64,000 nucleotides of DNA from Bacteroidota bacterium. Its GTDB lineage: Bacteria; Bacteroidota; Bacteroidia; Bacteroidales; F082. Shown here piece by piece: positions 18,057 through 26,125 of this stretch (position 1 is its first letter; each line of letters begins with the position of its first letter). The notes beneath the pieces are model-generated. The model was not told the DNA's origin and did no database searches. It saw nothing but the letters and a program-made list of their open reading frames with translations. The translations under genes and the position numbers were made by a program. The stretch covers positions 1 through 64,000 of the forward strand of contig JAERTD010000103.1 of NCBI GenBank assembly GCA_016845175.1. Direction: 5' to 3'.

Positions 18057-19796
18057 GTGAACTTGAGACCCCTATATTCCCTCCTTTTAATTCTTTGTTT
18101 TTCAGGACTTGGTAGTAGTGTGGCAATCCCCCAGATTAACAATAAAGAAGATAGTCTGAGAAGAGAACTATTGATGAAGCAAGACAATCAGGAAAAGGTT
18201 TACATATTGAACTTACTCACGGAAGACTTGCTAACAAAAAAACCTGATGTTGCTGAAACATTTGCATTAAAATCACTATCTCTCTCTCAATCTATTGATG
18301 ATAAACAAGGTCAATTGGATGCCTTGATCAACCTTTCCGAGATATATCAGATACAAACCCGTTTAAAAGAAGCGATTGAAAAAGGTTTGCTAGCCAAAGA
18401 GTTGGCACAGACACTAGGTGAAGAAAAGAAATATGCCAGATCTTTACTGACAATTGCTAATAGTTTCAGGCAGTTAGGAGAATTTACCAAAAGTTCAGAT
18501 TTTTGTTTTGAAGCACTGGATATTTTTGAATCACTGGACGATCAGGAAGGAATTTGCGCGGCCATCAACGGAATTGGAATCATCTACTATCAGCAAGATC
18601 AATATGATAAGGCTCTTGAGTATTTTGTTGCTTCACTGGAAATAGCAGAGGAGCAAAACTACCTAAAGGGTATTGCCAGAGGTCTTAACAATACGTCCAA
18701 TATTTATAGTCAGGATGATAAAACCAAAGCCAAAAGTATTGCTTTCTTAAAACAAGCCATAGAAATCAATAAACAGCTTGAACAGAATCTATGGTTAGGA
18801 ATTAACTACAGCAATCTTGGCGGATACTATCTGGATCTTAATCAAATGGACTCTTCATTTTTCTATATCAATGCATCCATTTCGATATACAAGGAGCTTG
18901 AGCATATAAGATACTTGTCAAGTTCCTATGAACAATTATCACGCTACTATCTGGATACCGGAAATGATAGTCTTTACCTGTATTATGCAGATAAGTCTAT
19001 GGAAATGGCAAAAGCAAATCAATTGAAAAATATTCAGTTAAGTGTTGCAGCATCTCTGGAAAGTTATTATTACAAGCATACGAACTACCAAAAAGCCTAT
19101 GAATACAAACACCTTCAATATGTAATGAAGGACAGTCTGGAGGTTGAAAACAGTTTAAACCGCCTTTCTCAACTTGAAATTTTATATGATCTGGAAAAAG
19201 TCGCTCAGGAAAGGAAAATTAAAAGCCAGCGTGAAGATTTTCTTACCATTTTAATTATTCTTTGTCTGTTTGGGGGTCTTATTGTGGTTGCCATGTTTTT
19301 GTTTCATTACCGATCTAAAGTTCGTTATTCACAGCTTAAACAGCAGAAATTACAAGACGAGCTCTCCTATAAAAATAAGGAGATGACTGCCAACGTAATG
19401 TCCTTAATGAAGAAAAATGAGATGCTCTCAGAGATCACACAGCGCTTGATTCAAATAGAAAACAATGCCGTAAAAACCGAAACGAAAGAAGCCATAAGAA
19501 AAGTAGGTGCTGAAATAGAGAATAGCACGAATGAAAAGATATGGGAGGAATTTGAGATGCGGTTCAAACAAGTGCATTCCGAATTCTATGAAAACCTTAT
19601 CCACAAGTTCCCCGAACTGTCACCCAACGAACAGAGATTATGTGCTTTTCTCCGGCTAAATTTATCTACCAAAGAAATATCCAATATTACCGGGCAGTCG
19701 AGCCGTGCCATCGAAATGGCCAGGTTCAGGCTTAGAAAAAAACTGGGTATTTCTTCACAGGATATTAATTTAATTGGCTTCATTTCCAAGATCTAA
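18057..19796 (+). CDS. Membrane-anchored TPR regulator with C-terminal LuxR-like helix-turn-helix
   Basis: The preferred start is the GTG at 18057 (579 residues), 10 bp after the methyltransferase stop. It gives a signal peptide at once (MNLRPLYSLLLILCFSG), whereas the ATG at 17964 lies inside the upstream gene in another frame. The exported region holds about six TPR repeats (roughly 30-370), for example IYYQQDQYDKALEYFVASLEIA. One transmembrane helix follows (about 395-417), then a cytoplasmic coiled coil (RSKVRYSQLKQQKLQDEL). The protein ends in a helix-turn-helix of LuxR type (LSPNEQRLCAFLRL...TKEISNITGQSSRAIEMARFRLRKKLG, about 520-565). This one-component sensor layout is common in Bacteroidota. 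Its targets are unknown; the coupled methyltransferase or the T9SS genes downstream are candidates by position. Confidence 0.8.
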   Translation: MNLRPLYSLLLILCFSGLGSSVAIPQINNKEDSLRRELLMKQDNQEKVYILNLLTEDLLTKKPDVAETFALKSLSLSQSIDDKQGQLDALINLSEIYQIQTRLKEAIEKGLLAKELAQTLGEEKKYARSLLTIANSFRQLGEFTKSSDFCFEALDIFESLDDQEGICAAINGIGIIYYQQDQYDKALEYFVASLEIAEEQNYLKGIARGLNNTSNIYSQDDKTKAKSIAFLKQAIEINKQLEQNLWLGINYSNLGGYYLDLNQMDSSFFYINASISIYKELEHIRYLSSSYEQLSRYYLDTGNDSLYLYYADKSMEMAKANQLKNIQLSVAASLESYYYKHTNYQKAYEYKHLQYVMKDSLEVENSLNRLSQLEILYDLEKVAQERKIKSQREDFLTILIILCLFGGLIVVAMFLFHYRSKVRYSQLKQQKLQDELSYKNKEMTANVMSLMKKNEMLSEITQRLIQIENNAVKTETKEAIRKVGAEIENSTNEKIWEEFEMRFKQVHSEFYENLIHKFPELSPNEQRLCAFLRLNLSTKEISNITGQSSRAIEMARFRLRKKLGISSQDINLIGFISKI

Positions 19797-19954
19797 AGCA
19801 TACCTCTTCTGCCGACACTGACCACCAGGGATGTGAAATTTCCATAATTCTCATCTATCTGTATTCCTGATCTTTAGACCTTTGATTTGTTCATTTGTGC
19901 AGTTTTTGTAGGGGTGTTTTTTGATCCAGATAAAGATATTGTAGGGGCAATTTT

Positions 19955-19986
19955 TTTGACAGACGACTGTGTTTAGGTGAGCTTTG
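19955..19986 (+). promoter_or_regulatory. Promoter of the 52-codon gene and T9SS cargo gene
   Basis: TTTG at 19955-19958, 20 nt spacer, GAGCTTTG at 19979-19986, which differs from TAnnTTTG only at the first base. The predicted transcript start is near 19993, about 10 nt before the small open reading frame at 20002. Confidence 0.55.
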
Positions 19987-20001
19987 CATTCCGAATAGTT
20001 A

Positions 20002-20160
20002 ATGATGACCAGAAAAACCAAAAAAAATAGAAATCCTGGATGCAAAGATGAGTATGTAAACTCAAACCCATTGGAAGACATACTGGAAAGAAAAAAAACT
20101 CAAAATCGGATACTAAAAAAAATGATCTCTGCCTTAAGAGAACCCAAATCAATGAAATAA
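20002..20160 (+). CDS. Small basic protein of unknown function (52 residues)
   Basis: This frame runs from ATG 20002 (a second ATG follows at once) to TAA 20158-20160. The product begins MMTRKTKKNRNPGC, continues EYVNSNPLEDILERKKTQ, and ends NRILKKMISALREPKSMK. It is rich in Lys and Arg with an amphipathic helical second half. I recognise no domain. Support for a real gene: a well-placed promoter 15 nt upstream, a helical pattern unlike random translation, and an end only 15 bp before the ATG of the T9SS cargo gene, which suggests one transcript. It could be a small regulator, or a leader peptide affecting translation of the gene downstream. It is too short for default gene calling and may be missing from annotations. 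Confidence 0.5.
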   Translation: MMTRKTKKNRNPGCKDEYVNSNPLEDILERKKTQNRILKKMISALREPKSMK

Positions 20161-20175
20161 CTAAAACCTGTAGTG

Positions 20176-22863
20176 ATGAAAACAAAATTCTACATTAGCT
20201 GCATTGTCGTATTATTACCTGTATTGGCTGTATGGGCACAACCCAATTCCATTGATCGAACGGATCAAAAATATGTTGTACTGGAAGAACTCACAGGAAC
20301 CTGGTGTTCATGGTGTCCACGAGGTCAGGTTACTGGTAGGCAACTCAGCCAGGACTATGATAACATCATTTTCATTGCCATTCACAGCAGTGATCCAATG
20401 GAATATGAAGCCTATTCTCAAGCATCAGGCTTAACGGCTGCCCCCAGTGCTAATATTAACAGAAAGCACCAGGGAACGGACACTGGTCAGTGGGAGGGCC
20501 TTGCTGTTCAGGAAATGGCAGTGGACCCACCAGCATATATAACTGTAAGCACCACTTTTGATGAGGGAACAAGAGAACTAGAAGCCATCGTCAGTGCTTC
20601 ATTTGTAGAAAACCTTTCAGGGAACTATCGATTGGGAGGACTGGTTGTGGAAGATGGCGTTACCGGACCTTCTCCCTCCTATGATCAATCTAACTCCTAT
20701 TCAGGTGGTGGGTATGGCCCCATGGGAGGCTTTGAAGATCTGCCAAGTCCGGTACCTGCATCCATGATCGCTTATGATCATGTAGCCAGACAATTATTAG
20801 GAGGCTATTCAGGAGAAGCAGGTAGTCTTCCAGGATCCATAGGAAATGGCGAAAACCATAGCTATACATTTAGCTATACACTCCCCGATGATTTTGAGCA
20901 CGACTATATTCGAGTAGTGGGTTGGCTCATTGACCAAAATAGTGGGCAAATATTAAACGCAGGGAAAAGTCAGTACCTACCTGGTTTTGACAATGGTAAA
21001 CCACATTTTCTATCTACTCCGTTGAGCGGTGGATTCGTGGGAACCGAATATGTGTATCAGGTGTATACCGCCGACCCTGAAGATGATGGGCTAACTATTA
21101 CAGCTACGGATATTCCTTCCTGGTTAAGTTTTGAACAAAATGCCCAGCATAGTGTCCATACTTCTGGGATTCTAAATGGTACACCTACGGCAACAGGCAC
21201 TTATCCGATTACACTGGAGGTAACTGATGGTGATTGGGTTATCGAGCAAAGCTTTGAATTAGTTGTTGAAGGTAGTCAGGGAGCAGCATGGGAGCTGGTT
21301 GGTGTACCCGGATGCTCAAACATTGAAACTTCAGAAACCATCATTTGCTTAGACGATGAGGACACACCCTTCCTGGCTTGTCGGAATTTCTCCGATCCCA
21401 TAGAAGTACTGCAATTCGATGGAGTGAGCTGGTCTGGTTTGGGAACGAATATTGGGAACTCAGATTCTGATATGGATATGGCAGTAGATGAATACGGAAC
21501 GCCATGGATTGCATTTAACGATGTAAGTGCAGGAGGAAAAGCTGTTGTGAAAAAATATAGTGGTGGCAGCTGGGTTACAGTTGGATCACCAGTAAGTACT
21601 GGCGAGGCCAGAAGCATAGCCCTGGCATTTGACAATAATGGGGTAGCCTATGTCGGGTTCTATGAACAAAGCCAAAATTATCGGGCATATGTATACAAAT
21701 ACACCGGTGGCAGTTGGCAAATGGTGGGCACAGGCCCTATTGCGGAGGAAATCACACTTTGGTTAAGATTTGCTTTCGACAGCAACAATACACCATATGT
21801 GTTATGGTGTAAGGCAGTCGGCTATTCATATTATTCAAGAGTGTCCAGTTTTGAGAACAATACCTGGTCAATAATTGGTGGTGGCGATATCACATCAAAC
21901 ATCACATATTTCGACCATGAAATTGTAATTAACAATGATGACGATGTTTTCGTTTCCATCTCAGAAACCACAGGTACAGAATTGAATGTCTATGAACTGG
22001 TTTACGGGGTATGGGTAAAGAAAACAAATTCAACCAATTATATAGGTGAGCAACATGGTATGGTCGTTAATAGCGATGGATTAATTTATCTAGGTTTTCA
22101 AAATGCCAGTCAGGCTTCCCAAACTTCAGTGGTCAGTTTTGATGGAAGTACTTGGGAGTCTGTAGGACCTGTTAGTATATCAGGATCAGCAAACAATCAA
22201 AGTATGGCTATTGCCAGCGACAATACTCCCTATATAGCCTACTCGGATAGCGACCAACAGGATAAGGCTACCGTCAAAGCCTATTTTTCAAGTCCCCTGC
22301 CCATATTTGAATTGGATCTTACCCAAATTGTTTTTGACACAACAGCTGTTGGTTACAACAACCAACAGGCAGTTTGGGTATCCAACACTGGAGAAGCTAC
22401 GCTCGAAATATCTAGTATCAGCACCAATAATTTTATCTTTTCTCCAAACTATACTTCCATGTCAATAGAAGCTGGGGACAGTCTTGAATTGATTATTACT
22501 TTCGAACCGGAGGATGAACAATTGTATGAAGGAGAAATTACTTTGCTATCAAATGATCCGGACAATGATACTCAAATAATCGAAGTTTCGGGATACGGAA
22601 TTATTTCTACTAATATCGGAACAACTGAAGAAACAGTCGAGCCCGTTCTTTTTCCAAATCCTTGTGTTGATTTTTGTACGATCACTATGAATAGTAAAAT
22701 AAGTCGTATGCAAATCATTAACTCAAGTGGTAAAATTGAAACTGACAGAATTCCAGGGTCAAATCAAATCACGATGAACACCTCGCGCTTGCCAAAGGGT
22801 CTATATTTTGTAAAGTTATATACGGACGATGAAATACATATTCGAAAGTTGGTTATTCACTAA
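20176..22863 (+). CDS. T9SS-exported multidomain protein with thioredoxin-like (Omp28-type) head
   Basis: It is 895 residues from the ATG at 20176; a GTG at 20173 is in frame just before. A signal peptide (MKTKFYISCIVVLLPVLAVWAQ) leads to a thioredoxin-like Omp28-type region with a CxxC active site (GTWCSWCPRG, C44 and C47) up to about residue 275. Next come a cadherin-like Ig domain (GFVGTEYVYQVYTADPEDDG...), a repetitive region of propeller type with recurring SW..VG and PYIA/PWIA motifs (about 370-710), and an ASPM/SPD-2/Hydin-type domain (FDTTAVGYNNQQAVWVSNTG). The end is a T9SS type A signal (VLFPNPCVD... to GLYFVKLYTD...KLVIH). It should be secreted or attached at the surface. A thiol-oxidoreductase role is possible but unproven. 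Confidence 0.85.
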   Translation: MKTKFYISCIVVLLPVLAVWAQPNSIDRTDQKYVVLEELTGTWCSWCPRGQVTGRQLSQDYDNIIFIAIHSSDPMEYEAYSQASGLTAAPSANINRKHQGTDTGQWEGLAVQEMAVDPPAYITVSTTFDEGTRELEAIVSASFVENLSGNYRLGGLVVEDGVTGPSPSYDQSNSYSGGGYGPMGGFEDLPSPVPASMIAYDHVARQLLGGYSGEAGSLPGSIGNGENHSYTFSYTLPDDFEHDYIRVVGWLIDQNSGQILNAGKSQYLPGFDNGKPHFLSTPLSGGFVGTEYVYQVYTADPEDDGLTITATDIPSWLSFEQNAQHSVHTSGILNGTPTATGTYPITLEVTDGDWVIEQSFELVVEGSQGAAWELVGVPGCSNIETSETIICLDDEDTPFLACRNFSDPIEVLQFDGVSWSGLGTNIGNSDSDMDMAVDEYGTPWIAFNDVSAGGKAVVKKYSGGSWVTVGSPVSTGEARSIALAFDNNGVAYVGFYEQSQNYRAYVYKYTGGSWQMVGTGPIAEEITLWLRFAFDSNNTPYVLWCKAVGYSYYSRVSSFENNTWSIIGGGDITSNITYFDHEIVINNDDDVFVSISETTGTELNVYELVYGVWVKKTNSTNYIGEQHGMVVNSDGLIYLGFQNASQASQTSVVSFDGSTWESVGPVSISGSANNQSMAIASDNTPYIAYSDSDQQDKATVKAYFSSPLPIFELDLTQIVFDTTAVGYNNQQAVWVSNTGEATLEISSISTNNFIFSPNYTSMSIEAGDSLELIITFEPEDEQLYEGEITLLSNDPDNDTQIIEVSGYGIISTNIGTTEETVEPVLFPNPCVDFCTITMNSKISRMQIINSSGKIETDRIPGSNQITMNTSRLPKGLYFVKLYTDDEIHIRKLVIH

Positions 22864-22883
22864 TTATTCTGTCACTCAAGTAA

Positions 22884-22909
22884 AAAAAGCGCCTGCAATG
22901 GCGCTTTTT
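22884..22909 (+). terminator. Rho-independent terminator after the T9SS cargo gene
   Basis: AAAAAGCGCC, loop TGCAAT, GGCGCTTTTT: a perfect 10-bp stem ending in a T run, 20 bp after the stop. With its A and T flanks it could work in both directions. It separates this block from the rdh operon. Confidence 0.85.
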
Positions 22910-23002
22910 CTATTTAGAAACTCCTTTAACTTTCCCATTCCGATACTGCTGGTTTTCCAAGCACCAATCTCGATATTGTAGAATTAAAATAAATAAACTC
23001 TG

Positions 23003-23015
23003 GGAATAGTATTCC
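23003..23015. promoter_or_regulatory. Perfect palindrome upstream of rdhA, possible operator
   Basis: GGAATA-G-TATTCC, a perfect 6-1-6 inverted repeat 104 bp upstream of the rdhA ATG. A related half (TATTTTTATTCC) follows at 23022-23033. A weak promoter (TTTG 23046-23049, 20 nt, CAACTTTA 23070-23077) lies just downstream, so a bound regulator here could control the operon. No binding protein is known. Confidence 0.35.
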
Positions 23016-23118
23016 TTTCGGTATTTTTATTCCAGATTTTCACAATTTGTAATTTTACCTGATTGTCAACAACTTTAATGCATATCACTGAATAAGTTAA
23101 TGACTTTAAGTGGAATCT

Positions 23119-24579
23119 ATGGAAGACACAGAACCAAAAAAAGGACTGAATCGCAGGCAGTTTTTAAAAGTGAGTGGGGCAGCCAGAGCAGCTGTTGGAA
23201 CGGTAGGACTGGGATTGTTTGGTTACCAATCGGGGAAAGATCCCTCAAGCTATACCGGAGAAGAAAGCTTTCAGGGGGCCGTGGAACAGTTTGGTCGTGA
23301 CAAATACTCGGTTCATATTCCTACCTATGAAATTGTAGGGAAAACTTCACGAATCGATGCCAGAACTGATGTTGTATTTTCTCGTTTTCCAAACCTGATG
23401 AGGAACTGGGATGATGAAAAAGGTTTGGAAAGCCTTGATGAAAACATGCAAGCCTACTACAGGAAATACCCTGAAGTACTGAAAGATGATTTATATGCGA
23501 AAAATGAAATTTTCCCCAAACGCCGGGCCGATAATAAGAAATTTCAGGATCAATTTGTGTTGGCAGAGGCCTGGTCACATGCTATGGGTGCCGTTTGGCC
23601 TGAAGGACTTAATGAGCCACCTGAAATATCAGATTTCCCCAAACCGGACCGCTCTGGTAAAACCAAAGAACCCTATGCATTAAAATCGCATGAATTAACT
23701 GCTAAACTTATCAAAACCATGTCCTATCAGTTTGGTTCAGCAGTGGTGGGCATTACCAAATTAAACCCTGACTGGGTGTATAAATACCCCATGAGAAACA
23801 GGGGTCTGGACACTGATACACCGCTGGAAGTACCCAAACACTGGGAATATGCCATTGTGGTGGCTACCCCAATGTCGTGGGATCCATTGTACGCAAACCC
23901 CAACTACGGAACTTCCCACGATGCCTATGCCAAATCACGTATTGTGGCTTATCGGTTGGCAGAATTCATCAAACAGTTGGGTTATGCTGCACGACCACAT
24001 ACTCCGGGCACTGAATATGATCTCATGGTTCCTCCCATTGCCATTGATGCTGGGATTGGTGAACAGGGTAGACACTCGGTACTCATCACACCGGAAATGG
24101 GTTCCAATCTTCGTCCGGCAGTGGTAACCACCAATATTCCTATGGCATGTGATAAGCCCATTGATTTCGGTGTGCAGGATTTTTGTGCCACTTGTAAGAT
24201 TTGTGCTGAAAGCTGTCCCAGTGGTGCCATTACTTTCGGTGAAAAGAAAGAAATTCGTGGCTACAAACGTTATGAACTGGATACGCCAAAATGCCATAAT
24301 TTCTGGTATTCCAACCTGGGAAATATTGGTTGCAGGATCTGTGTGGCCGTATGTCCCTATACAAGAAAATCAAATTGGATGCACCGTGCAGCATTGGACA
24401 TAACTGCCAACGATCCCACGGGTCTCAGTCATACTGCCCTTACAGAAATGCAGAAGAAATTCTACCCGGGACCTGATGCTCAGGATTACTATATGCCATC
24501 CTTGGGTGGAAAAAATGCGTCATTCAGGGAACCTCCCTGGTGGCTGAAATCTGAAGACTTCATTGATTTTAATGGATAG
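23119..24579 (+). CDS. rdhA: Reductive dehalogenase catalytic subunit, Tat-exported (RdhA family)
   Basis: It uses a corrinoid cofactor and two iron-sulfur clusters to remove halogen reductively from organohalides. From the ATG at 23119 (486 residues; an in-frame GTG lies at 23110) it starts with a twin-arginine signal (NRRQFLKVSGAARAA), placing it outside the cytoplasmic membrane. The middle holds the dehalogenase domain (YGTSHDAYAKSRIVAYRLAEF and the AGIGEQGRHS motif). Two cluster motifs follow: C356-x2-C359-x2-C362-x3-C366-P and C392-x12-C405-x2-C408-x3-C412-P. The C-terminus PPWWLKSEDF is typical of RdhA and separates it from the related QueG. It leads a tight operon with the anchor and flavoprotein genes, the arrangement of respiratory dehalogenases. 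The substrate is unknown. Confidence 0.9.
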   Translation: MEDTEPKKGLNRRQFLKVSGAARAAVGTVGLGLFGYQSGKDPSSYTGEESFQGAVEQFGRDKYSVHIPTYEIVGKTSRIDARTDVVFSRFPNLMRNWDDEKGLESLDENMQAYYRKYPEVLKDDLYAKNEIFPKRRADNKKFQDQFVLAEAWSHAMGAVWPEGLNEPPEISDFPKPDRSGKTKEPYALKSHELTAKLIKTMSYQFGSAVVGITKLNPDWVYKYPMRNRGLDTDTPLEVPKHWEYAIVVATPMSWDPLYANPNYGTSHDAYAKSRIVAYRLAEFIKQLGYAARPHTPGTEYDLMVPPIAIDAGIGEQGRHSVLITPEMGSNLRPAVVTTNIPMACDKPIDFGVQDFCATCKICAESCPSGAITFGEKKEIRGYKRYELDTPKCHNFWYSNLGNIGCRICVAVCPYTRKSNWMHRAALDITANDPTGLSHTALTEMQKKFYPGPDAQDYYMPSLGGKNASFREPPWWLKSEDFIDFNG

Positions 24580-24587
24580 AAAAGATT

Positions 24588-24887
24588 ATGGAATTTTTTA
24601 TTAGCGGTGGATTTTGGTTTCTGGAAGGCATTTTAACATCCCTGGCATTTGTGGGATTGAGAATTTGGCTGAAGGAACGAAATATCCAAATGAATGCCTG
24701 GAAATGGATATTGGTGTTGCTCTGGGTATTATTTTTTGGCTTCACCATAGCTTTTGTGACCACCAGTTTAGGGGAAAGAGAAAGAGTTGCAGCTTTTAAG
24801 GGAGCTCTGTTTTTTGGGATAATTGCTATGATAGCACTGGTTGGTCTTTGGTGTTTGTTGGGTTTATCAGGAAAGAAGGGGGAATAA
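24588..24887 (+). CDS. rdhB: Reductive dehalogenase membrane anchor (RdhB-like)
   Basis: This 99-residue protein has three hydrophobic helices: FISGGFWFLEGILTSLAFVG, WKWILVLLWVLFFGFTIAFV and GALFFGIIAMIALVGLWCLL. Between helices 2 and 3 is TSLGERERVAAFKGALFFG, which matches the charged E-x-x-x-A-A...G..FFG loop of RdhB anchors thought to hold RdhA at the outer face of the membrane. It starts 8 bp after rdhA stops and ends 4 bp before the rdhC start. RdhB proteins diverge quickly, so the call rests on size, topology, loop motif and position together. Confidence 0.82.
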   Translation: MEFFISGGFWFLEGILTSLAFVGLRIWLKERNIQMNAWKWILVLLWVLFFGFTIAFVTTSLGERERVAAFKGALFFGIIAMIALVGLWCLLGLSGKKGE

Positions 24888-24891
24888 ACTG

Positions 24892-26046
24892 GTGAGAAAA
24901 CTGGAGCATATACTGGCTGCAATTACCCTATTAAGCTTATTTGCAGCTTGGTATTTGGGAAGAAATTCCAGTGAAAACACTAGCCTTTCTCTGATCCAGT
25001 CTGAATTTACTTCCATTGACACCATCATAAAGGATATTGATAGCCATTATCTGGGTATATCAGCTACCGAGGATACCCTCTGCTATTTTGTATGCGCACC
25101 TGCCAATGGCTATGCTGGTCCCATGCTTATCTGTGTACAATTTGATACCCATGCCCGGATCCTAAAGGTAGTTCCACTGGAACATATGGAAACAGAAGCC
25201 TTTTTTCATAAGATGGTCACCAATGGTTTGCTTGATCAGTTTACCAACACTAATGTTACGCTACATGCTACCAGCATCCAGCAAGTGGATGTTATTTCCG
25301 GAGCTACATTCAGTAGTCAAGCGGTAATTGAAGCAGTGGAATTGGCAGCTGGTCGGTTTGGAGAGAAGCACCTGGGTCTGGAAGCAGTACCAGGTACAAT
25401 TCCCGACTTTGATTTTGGATTGCGCGAAAGTATGCTCATCATACTTTTGCTTTGTTCCATGTATTTGTACAAGCCATCAATCAAATATCGCAAGCAGATC
25501 CGGTGGCTGGCACTCAGCCTGAGCATTCTGGTGTTGGGCTTCATGACTGTCACCCTTCTTTCCATTGTAAACCTTAACAGTTTTCTTATGGGGTATTGGC
25601 CAAACTTTCAGAGCCACCTGATATGGTATCTGATGCTTGTAGTGGTTTTTGTACCCATTCTAATCAACAGAAAAAATCACTATTGTAATAACATTTGTCC
25701 TTTTGGTGCCACACAGGAATTCCTTGGGAAATTGGGTAAAGCAAAGACAAGAATACCCAGAAGCACAAGAAAATATCTGATCTGGTTACCTCGTATACTA
25801 GCTTGGATATTTATTCTACTGGCACTACTGTCCAATCAACCGGCCTACCCCAGTCATGAGATTTTCTCCACCTTTTTTAGCATGATCGGAGATGATTATC
25901 AGTTTGTTATTGTAGCCACAGTGTTGCTGCTATCCTTATTCATTTCCAAGCCCTGGTGTCATTATTTATGCCCCATTAAAGGAGCTACTGATTTTGCTGA
26001 ATATGGGAACAGCCTTTTTACCAAAGCCAAATCAGTGGCAAAATAA
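24892..26046 (+). CDS. rdhC: Membrane flavoprotein of NosR/RdhC type with FMN-binding domain and Cx3CP motifs
   Basis: The GTG at 24892 is the likely start (384 residues): it follows the rdhB stop by 4 bp, has GAAAGAAGGGGG upstream and opens with a transmembrane helix (HILAAITLLSLFAAWYLG). An exported FMN-binding domain follows, with the flavinylation motif ISGATFSS (T139 as predicted FMN attachment site). About five membrane helices come next, with two Cx3CP motifs: C265-NNI-C269-P and C356-HYL-C360-P. In known operons RdhC has been proposed to pass electrons from the quinone pool to RdhA or to act in maturation. Here it completes an rdhABC set. No MarR- or CprK-like regulator gene is next to it. 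Confidence 0.85.
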   Translation: MRKLEHILAAITLLSLFAAWYLGRNSSENTSLSLIQSEFTSIDTIIKDIDSHYLGISATEDTLCYFVCAPANGYAGPMLICVQFDTHARILKVVPLEHMETEAFFHKMVTNGLLDQFTNTNVTLHATSIQQVDVISGATFSSQAVIEAVELAAGRFGEKHLGLEAVPGTIPDFDFGLRESMLIILLLCSMYLYKPSIKYRKQIRWLALSLSILVLGFMTVTLLSIVNLNSFLMGYWPNFQSHLIWYLMLVVVFVPILINRKNHYCNNICPFGATQEFLGKLGKAKTRIPRSTRKYLIWLPRILAWIFILLALLSNQPAYPSHEIFSTFFSMIGDDYQFVIVATVLLLSLFISKPWCHYLCPIKGATDFAEYGNSLFTKAKSVAK

Positions 26047-26125
26047 TATTGGAAAGAAGGTATTCCTATTCTTGAATGGCAGTTTGAATAGAATCTGATT
26101 ACTTTAGCCTTCAGAAGATATAATA

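Noticed and set aside
23075-23088. Possible CprK dehalobox (TTAAT-N4-ATTAA) upstream of rdhA
   Set aside because: TTAAT-GCAT-ATCAC matches only the first half; the second half has two mismatches in five bases.
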